Below, piece by piece: positions 52,940 to 57,641 of a stretch of DNA of 57,641 bases. This DNA comes from an uncultured Eubacteriales bacterium. Lineage in GTDB: Bacteria; Bacillota; Clostridia; Christensenellales; QALW01. Under the pieces are notes generated by a model. The model saw only the letters and a program-made list of their open reading frames with translations, ran no database searches and was not told the origin of the DNA. The stretch spans positions 1-57,641 of the forward strand of contig URYI01000001.1 of the NCBI GenBank assembly GCA_900552055.1, given 5' to 3'. The position numbers and the translations under genes are program-made. Position 1 is the first letter of the stretch, and each line of letters begins with the position of its first letter.

Positions 52940-54761
52940 TATAGATATTAATAAGCTTAAGCGCATGACTCCGGCTGAAATGTACCAGCTAAGCGCCCGG
53001 ATCCGTGAGGAGCTTATAAATGTAACCCTAAAAAACGGCGGACATCTGGCGTCCAATCTGGGCGTAGTAGAGCTTACCCTGGCTTTGCACTACGTTTTTG
53101 ACAGCCCAAGGGACAAAATAGTATTTGACGTAGGTCATCAAACGTATATACATAAAATACTTACCGGACGCGCGCAAAGCTTTGAAAGCATCCGCACTAA
53201 AGACGGTTTAAGCGGATTTTCCAACCGCCTGGAAAGTGAACACGACCTTTTTACCACCGGGCACAGTTCGGCCAGTATTTCAGCCGCGCTGGGGCTGGCC
53301 AGAGCGCGCGACCTTAAGGGGGAAAACTACAACGTTGTCGCCGTTATAGGAGACGGCGCGCTGGGCGGGGGCATGGCTCTTGAGGCCATAAATGATTTGG
53401 GCTATAAAAAAAGCCGGCTTATAATAGTGCTCAATCAAAATGATATGTCCATTGCGCAGAATGTCGGAGCGCTTTCAGAGCATCTTACTATGCTGCGCAC
53501 CACCCGGCCCTACGCAGATTTTAAAAAGGGCCTGACCAGGTTCCTGAACTCCGTTCCTCTTATAGGCAAGCCTCTGTATAAGCTGCTTGAACGCATTAAA
53601 AATTCAATCAGATATATGATTATGGGGGACACGCTGTTTGAACGCCTGGGCATAAAATATCTCGGCCCCATAAACGGCAATGATATACCGGCGCTTATCA
53701 AAATTCTGGAGCGTACCAAGCAGGAGGACGGACCGGTGCTGGTGCATGTAGCCACTAAAAAAGGGAAAGGCTATCCGCCGGCGGAAAATAATCCGGAAAA
53801 ATATCACGGAGTATCCCCCAGCGGCGGATGCGCAGAAAAATCAGAAAGCTTTTCACTGGCAATGGGAGAAGAGCTTATCCGCCTTGCGCGGCAAAATGAC
53901 AAAATCTGCGCTGTTACCGCAGGCATGCCTCTGGGAACCGGCCTCCAGCATTTCGCCGCGCTCTATCCCTCCCGCTTTTACGATGTGGGAATATGCGAGC
54001 AGCACGCTCTGGCTCTGGGCGCAGGGCTTGCCGCAGGGGGCATGCGTCCCTTTGTAGCGGTTTATTCTACTTTTCTGCAAAGAGGGCTTGACCAGCTGTT
54101 CCATGACATATGCCTCCAGAACCTGCCCGTCATTATTTTAGAGGACCGTTCGGGACTGACCGGCGAAGACGGGGAAGCGCATCAGGGCATATACGACCTG
54201 GGTTTCCTCAGGAGCATGCCCAGCCTTACTATAATGGCTCCGAGAGATATCCCAACGCTTAAATACATGATGGAGCTCGCTCTTAAAAGCAGCGCCCCTT
54301 GTGTAATACGCTATCCCAAAGGCTGCTCTCTTAAAATAGCTTCCGGCCAGCCGTTAATGCCGTATAAATGGCAGACTGTGCGAAAATCAGGCGGACGCAT
54401 TATCCTGCTGGCCTTTGGGGCCATGCTGAATCAGGCGCTTAAAGCGTCCGAGCTTTTGGAGGCGCAGGGAATAGAGGCGGACGTAGCAGACGCCTGCTTT
54501 ATAAAGCCCATAGACACTCAATTCCTTACTGAGTGCCAGGCTCACAGCCTTTTATTTATCATTGAGGATAATGTATGTCCGGGCGGACTGTTTGAAGGGG
54601 TAAGCGGATATATGGAATCTGAAAAAAAGGAAGTTCGGGTAATAGGCATGAATCTTGCAGACGCAATAGTGCCGCACGCTTCCATAAATCAGCAGCGCGA
54701 GATGTTCTGCCTTACTGCTGAAGATATTGCCGCAAGGGTTATATCTGAATTAAAGGACTAA
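52932..54761 (+). CDS. dxs: 1-deoxy-D-xylulose-5-phosphate synthase
   Basis: A 609-residue thiamine-diphosphate enzyme that condenses pyruvate and glyceraldehyde-3-phosphate, the first step of the MEP isoprenoid pathway. It begins LKRMTPAEMYQLSARIREEL. FDVGHQTYIHKILTGR and IGDGALGGGMALEAIND bind the cofactor. ICEQHA holds the catalytic glutamate, and LTGEDGEAHQGIYDL is conserved. In most Bacillota tlyA and nadK follow; here a long non-coding repeat region follows instead. Confidence 0.97.
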   Translation: MIDIDINKLKRMTPAEMYQLSARIREELINVTLKNGGHLASNLGVVELTLALHYVFDSPRDKIVFDVGHQTYIHKILTGRAQSFESIRTKDGLSGFSNRLESEHDLFTTGHSSASISAALGLARARDLKGENYNVVAVIGDGALGGGMALEAINDLGYKKSRLIIVLNQNDMSIAQNVGALSEHLTMLRTTRPYADFKKGLTRFLNSVPLIGKPLYKLLERIKNSIRYMIMGDTLFERLGIKYLGPINGNDIPALIKILERTKQEDGPVLVHVATKKGKGYPPAENNPEKYHGVSPSGGCAEKSESFSLAMGEELIRLARQNDKICAVTAGMPLGTGLQHFAALYPSRFYDVGICEQHALALGAGLAAGGMRPFVAVYSTFLQRGLDQLFHDICLQNLPVIILEDRSGLTGEDGEAHQGIYDLGFLRSMPSLTIMAPRDIPTLKYMMELALKSSAPCVIRYPKGCSLKIASGQPLMPYKWQTVRKSGGRIILLAFGAMLNQALKASELLEAQGIEADVADACFIKPIDTQFLTECQAHSLLFIIEDNVCPGGLFEGVSGYMESEKKEVRVIGMNLADAIVPHASINQQREMFCLTAEDIAARVISELKD

Positions 54762-55466
54762 AACCACTTTTATAACCCGATTTTAACTAATATTATTCGG
54801 ATTAATAATATATAGCATTAGGGTTAGTGTACAAAGTATAATGCGCTTCAACCATCGGTAATTTGCCGGTTTTCTGCGTTGCACTCGCGGTCATCGCACT
54901 CACCTCCGCACCTTCTTTTCCCGCCTTGCAAATAGGCAAATTGCCGCTGACGGAAATAGTCGGAGTTAAAAATGATTTAATTTGCACTCCTGTAAGGCAT
55001 AGACGTGACATGCGCCGGGCGCACATAGAGCGAAAGCAACTCGGCGGGGACATAAATTCAGCTTTTTGGGCCGCATTATACCTTGCAAACCAGCGCTATA
55101 TGCAACAATGTATAAGGTCTGCCTTATAAGCTTGCATGTATTCTGCGTTATCTTCAGCCACACATAATGTATACCATTCTTTCTTCGCCTGAAAATAAAT
55201 AAACCTCCGAGGGCGCGGATGAAATACGGGCGCTCAGGGAAAATCTTTCTTTGCCTGAAAACAAATGAACCTCCGAAGGCTGTGACCGTAGGGCTGATTT
55301 ACGCCCTGCAGGCCTCCCGGACGGCATGTACCGGGCTGTACATTGAATAAAAGAAACAGGGCAGGGAGGCAAATCCGTTATTTTGAGACTGACTTTTGAT
55401 ATGCGCCCAAAGCCTTATACCGATATATCCCGTTATACTGATATATCCCGCTTATTTAAAATTTAA
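54762..55466. repeat. Gene-free region with inverted and direct repeats
   Basis: AAAGTATAATGCGC (54836-54849) and the inverse GCCGCATTATACCTT (about 55070-55084) bound a fold-back element of about 250 bp (element D). TTTCTTCGCCTGAAAATAAA (about 55180) recurs as TTTCTTTGCCTGAAAACAAA (about 55246), a direct repeat of about 35 bp with a 66 bp period. GGACGGCATGTACCGGGC near 55319 is the dispersed motif also found near 5579 and 12513. GATATATCCCG occurs twice (55421-55450). No coding sequence is supported. Confidence 0.6.
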
Positions 55467-55507
55467 AAAGGCGCGCTGCCGCCGCGGCAGCGCGCCTTTG
55501 CTTTTTT
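55467..55507 (+). terminator. Strong terminator upstream of spoIIGA
   Basis: AAAGGCGCGCTGCC (55467-55480) pairs perfectly with GGCAGCGCGCCTTT (55486-55499), 5-nt loop, then GCTTTTTT. It isolates spoIIG from upstream transcription. Confidence 0.9.
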
Positions 55508-55618
55508 ATTGCCACAACACGCCAAAATTATATATTTTGTTCTTGCCAAAGAGTATACGCCGCAACAATATTCTGCCATCGGGACAGGATATAATTAAAG
55601 CCGAGGCGGTGAAGGGGA

Positions 55619-56476
55619 ATGCAGATTCACGTTTATATTGAACAGGTGCTGTTTGATAATCTGCTTATGGATTTTTCCCTGCTGTTCTGCGCCCGCACGC
55701 TTACCGGGCGCCGGCAAAGCATTTTCAGGCTGTTCCTTGCCGCAATTTTAGGCGCTCTTTACGCCTGCCTGATGCCTATTATCGGGTTCCTCAGCTTTTT
55801 GCCGCTTAAACTGGCGCTGCCCTGTGTCATGGCTGCCGCCGCCTTCGCTTCTAAAACCCAAAAGGGGTTTGCAGCGGCCGCCCTGGTTTTTATAGGCCTC
55901 ACATTGCTTGCGGGCGGAGCGGCCTTTGGCCTGTCTTACCTATTAAATGCAGATATGCTTGCGGTTCCCGGCGGCTTCTTCACTTCAGGCTTTAAAGCAA
56001 GGGGCGTGCTTTTCGGATTGTCAGCAGCCGCTTTGAGCGTTTCAGGCATTAACAGCCTTATTAAAAAGCGAAAAAGAAGCATAAGCGGGGAAGCGGAATT
56101 TATCGTTACAATTAACGGCAGAACCGTCAGACTGCACGCCTTTATTGACAGCGGCAACTGCCTTAAAGACAATCTCTCATGCGCGCCTGTCGCAATAGCC
56201 AGCCAGGAAGCCGCAAAACAGATTATGGACAATGATTTTATCAGACTGCTGAACGGCGAAATACCCGCACAGCTGCCGGGAATACATATAATAGGCTATA
56301 AAAGCGTAGGGGATGAAGGCGTGCTTTACGGCATCCGCCCCCAGGACGCCCAGATAATTAAAGACGGAAAGGCGTATAATTCCCGCTGTATTTTAGCTTT
56401 TTCAAGAAACCAAAGCTTCTGCGGAGAATATGAAGCGATAATAAATCCGGATATGCTCAAGGAGGTAGAAATTTGA
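55619..56476 (+). CDS. spoIIGA: Sigma-E processing peptidase SpoIIGA
   Basis: A 285-residue membrane aspartic protease that cleaves pro-sigma-E when activated by SpoIIR from the forespore. It has five N-terminal membrane helices (up to about 150) and a cytoplasmic protease domain with [10 protein letters not shown] holding the catalytic aspartate (about 180). It begins [17 protein letters not shown] as in the family. GAAGGGGA precedes ATG. Its end overlaps sigE by 4 bp. No clear Spo0A-box promoter was found in the 110 bp between the terminator and the gene. Confidence 0.94.
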   Translation: MQIHVYIEQVLFDNLLMDFSLLFCARTLTGRRQSIFRLFLAAILGALYACLMPIIGFLSFLPLKLALPCVMAAAAFASKTQKGFAAAALVFIGLTLLAGGAAFGLSYLLNADMLAVPGGFFTSGFKARGVLFGLSAAALSVSGINSLIKKRKRSISGEAEFIVTINGRTVRLHAFIDSGNCLKDNLSCAPVAIASQEAAKQIMDNDFIRLLNGEIPAQLPGIHIIGYKSVGDEGVLYGIRPQDAQIIKDGKAYNSRCILAFSRNQSFCGEYEAIINPDMLKEVEI

Positions 56477-57198
56477 AAAAATCATTTTGGACATTCTTAC
56501 AGGGTATCTATAATAGGCTTAAATCATTTTTATCCGGCAGGAAAAAGCGCGACGTATTTTATATCGGCGGAAGCGAATCCCTGCCTCCGCCGCTTAGCGC
56601 CCAGGAGGAAGCCGAATGCATTCAGGCGCTTGGGCGGGGCGAAGCCAGCGCACGTTCCGCTCTTATAGAGCATAATCTGCGGCTGGTAGTATATATAGCC
56701 AAAAAATTTGAAAATACCGGAGTAACAGTTGAGGACCTGATTTCCATAGGCACTATAGGCCTCATAAAAGCTGTAAACACCTTCGACGCATCTAAAAAGA
56801 TAAAACTGGCCACCTATGCCTCCCGCTGCATAGAAAATGAAATACTCATGTTTTTAAGGCGCACAAGCAAGCATAAGATGGAGGTTTCCATAGACGAACC
56901 GCTGAATGTGGACTGGGACGGCAACGAACTGCTGCTTTCGGATATTCTGGGAACCGAACCCGATATAGTTAATAAAAACATTGAGGCGGAAACCGAAAAA
57001 GAGCTGCTCAGAAGCGCCCTGTCAAAATTAAACGAGCGGGAAAGAGAAATTATGCAGCTCAGGTTCGGCCTGGAGGGAAATATAGAGCAGACTCAGAAAG
57101 AAGTAGCAGACAGATTGGGCATTTCCCAATCCTATATCTCCCGTCTGGAAAAAAGGATAATTAAAAGACTGAGAAAGGAAATAGGCAGACTGGTTTAA
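56473..57198 (+). CDS. sigE: RNA polymerase sporulation sigma factor SigE (pro-sigma-E)
   Basis: A 241-residue sigma-70 family factor, the early mother-cell regulator. The N-terminal pro-sequence (about 1-30) has the hydrophobic/basic stretch removed by SpoIIGA, before [13 protein letters not shown]. Region 2 shows [19 protein letters not shown] and [20 protein letters not shown]. Region 4 has [19 protein letters not shown]. It begins with TTG 56473 inside the spoIIGA stop (AAGGAGG upstream), so the substrate is made together with its protease. sigG usually follows; here a mobile element follows before the window ends. Confidence 0.97.
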   Translation: MKKSFWTFLQGIYNRLKSFLSGRKKRDVFYIGGSESLPPPLSAQEEAECIQALGRGEASARSALIEHNLRLVVYIAKKFENTGVTVEDLISIGTIGLIKAVNTFDASKKIKLATYASRCIENEILMFLRRTSKHKMEVSIDEPLNVDWDGNELLLSDILGTEPDIVNKNIEAETEKELLRSALSKLNEREREIMQLRFGLEGNIEQTQKEVADRLGISQSYISRLEKRIIKRLRKEIGRLV

Positions 57199-57401
57199 AC
57201 CATATAATTAGAGCACAATGCGCTTTACCCAGAATATATGCCGCTTCTGCCTGGCTGCGCGGCTCTAAAATCCCCGGATCTTTTTTCATGCGCCCGTCCT
57301 GCGGCCGCTCTGCGGGCATTCGGCGCCAGAATCTCATAAGGCCGAATAAGGAGGTTTTATAACTTTGCAGAACGGCGGCGCGCAGTAATGCTTAAATACT
57401 T
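57199..57401. other. Intergenic region after sigE
   Basis: About 200 bp with no gene. CACAATGCGCTTTACCCAGA (57213-57232) loosely resembles the subterminal sequence of fold-back elements C and D (AATGCG core), so it may be a degraded relative. No clear terminator was seen for sigE. Confidence 0.4.
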
Positions 57402-57641
57402 TACCCTAAATTGACAAGGGCATATACGGTCAGGACTGTTTGAGCGTCCTGCTGTGTTGCTTTTCCCTCCGTGTACGTCCAGTACACGTCATTCAAGCGC
57501 CTTGCAGGTTACTCAAACATCCGCTGCCTGACTCTTCGACCCCCAGCGGTCTGATTCCGGCATTTTCAAGGAAGCGGAACGAGGCGTACTGAACGCACAC
57601 CCATTGGCGATGACGCAGGAAATGCCGGAATCAGGCCGCTG
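57402..57641 (+). mobile_element. Miniature inverted-repeat element, family A, copy 4 (right part outside window)
   Basis: It starts TACCCTAAATTGACAAGGGC and carries the GTACGTCCAGTACAC centre (a variant of the usual palindrome), the AGCGGTCTGATTCCGGCATT arm and the AATGCCGGAATCAGGCCGCT arm, where the window ends. Orientation is the same as in the other three copies. Confidence 0.85.

Noticed and set aside
57211..57370. Possible further copy of element C/D after sigE
   Set aside because: Only a short stretch around CACAATGCGC is similar and no matching inverted end was found.
1..57641. tRNA or rRNA genes
   Set aside because: No CCA-ended cloverleaf or rRNA sequence was recognised in any intergenic region; scanning was by eye, so a tRNA-finder run would be decisive.

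Overview
The window is chromosomal DNA from an endospore-forming, probably anaerobic member of the Bacillota (class Clostridia or a relative). The evidence is the set of sporulation genes (gpr, spoIIP, spoIVB, spo0A, spoIIM, spoIIGA, sigE), the C+ (zinc-type) L28 protein, the tig-clpP-clpX-lon-engB, era-yqzL-recO and nadK-argR-recN-spoIVB-spo0A gene orders, pyruvate phosphate dikinase and FeoAB. Almost all genes lie on the + strand, as expected for a leading-strand segment. Several genes start with TTG.

Layout. 0-5 kb: rpmB (partial, minus), a YloU/Asp23 protein with the fatty-acid kinase FakA, then feoA-feoB. 5.9-8.2 kb: an operon of DUF4282, DUF5685 and a cysteine-tailed J-domain protein, followed by a membrane protein. 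8.3-13.4 kb: mixed accessory genes (TraB/GumN lipoprotein, zinc-ribbon membrane protein, patatin, acetyltransferase, CsaA-like protein) and rpsT. 13.5-21.2 kb: gpr-spoIIP-murI-HAD phosphatase, an O-antigen-ligase-like protein, a PfkB kinase, then era-yqzL-recO. 21.6-28.3 kb: ppdK, an SGNH hydrolase, and the division cluster HlyD-like/yggS/sepF/divIVA-like. 28.7-34.7 kb: a metallo-beta-lactamase-fold hydrolase and nadK-argR-recN-spoIVB. 35.4-42.5 kb: spo0A, spoIIM, deoB-punA-dacF, and a convergent rqcH. 42.6-51.2 kb: tig-clpP-clpX, two unknown exported proteins, lon-engB. 51.3-57.6 kb: a mobile repeat, a large structured RNA, oapA, dxs, then spoIIGA-sigE.

The main discovery is the gene-free stretch at about 51644-52229. 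It is GC-rich, full of stem-loops, closed by an end-to-end helix (AAGGTGGT pairing with ACCACCTT) and about 585 nt long. It sits directly upstream of a four-helix membrane protein and dxs. This is the size, structure and context of the OLE noncoding RNA with its membrane partner OapA. Its likely promoter takes its -35 hexamer from the end of a miniature transposable element inserted 17 bp upstream.

The second theme is non-coding repeats. There are four copies of one miniature inverted-repeat element (ends TACCCTAAATTGACAAGGG, apparent TA target, all in the same orientation), at least three other fold-back elements, and a tandem array of about 72 bp units between spoIVB and spo0A. The spo0A product has an unusual receiver domain in which the usual acidic pair is replaced by threonines.
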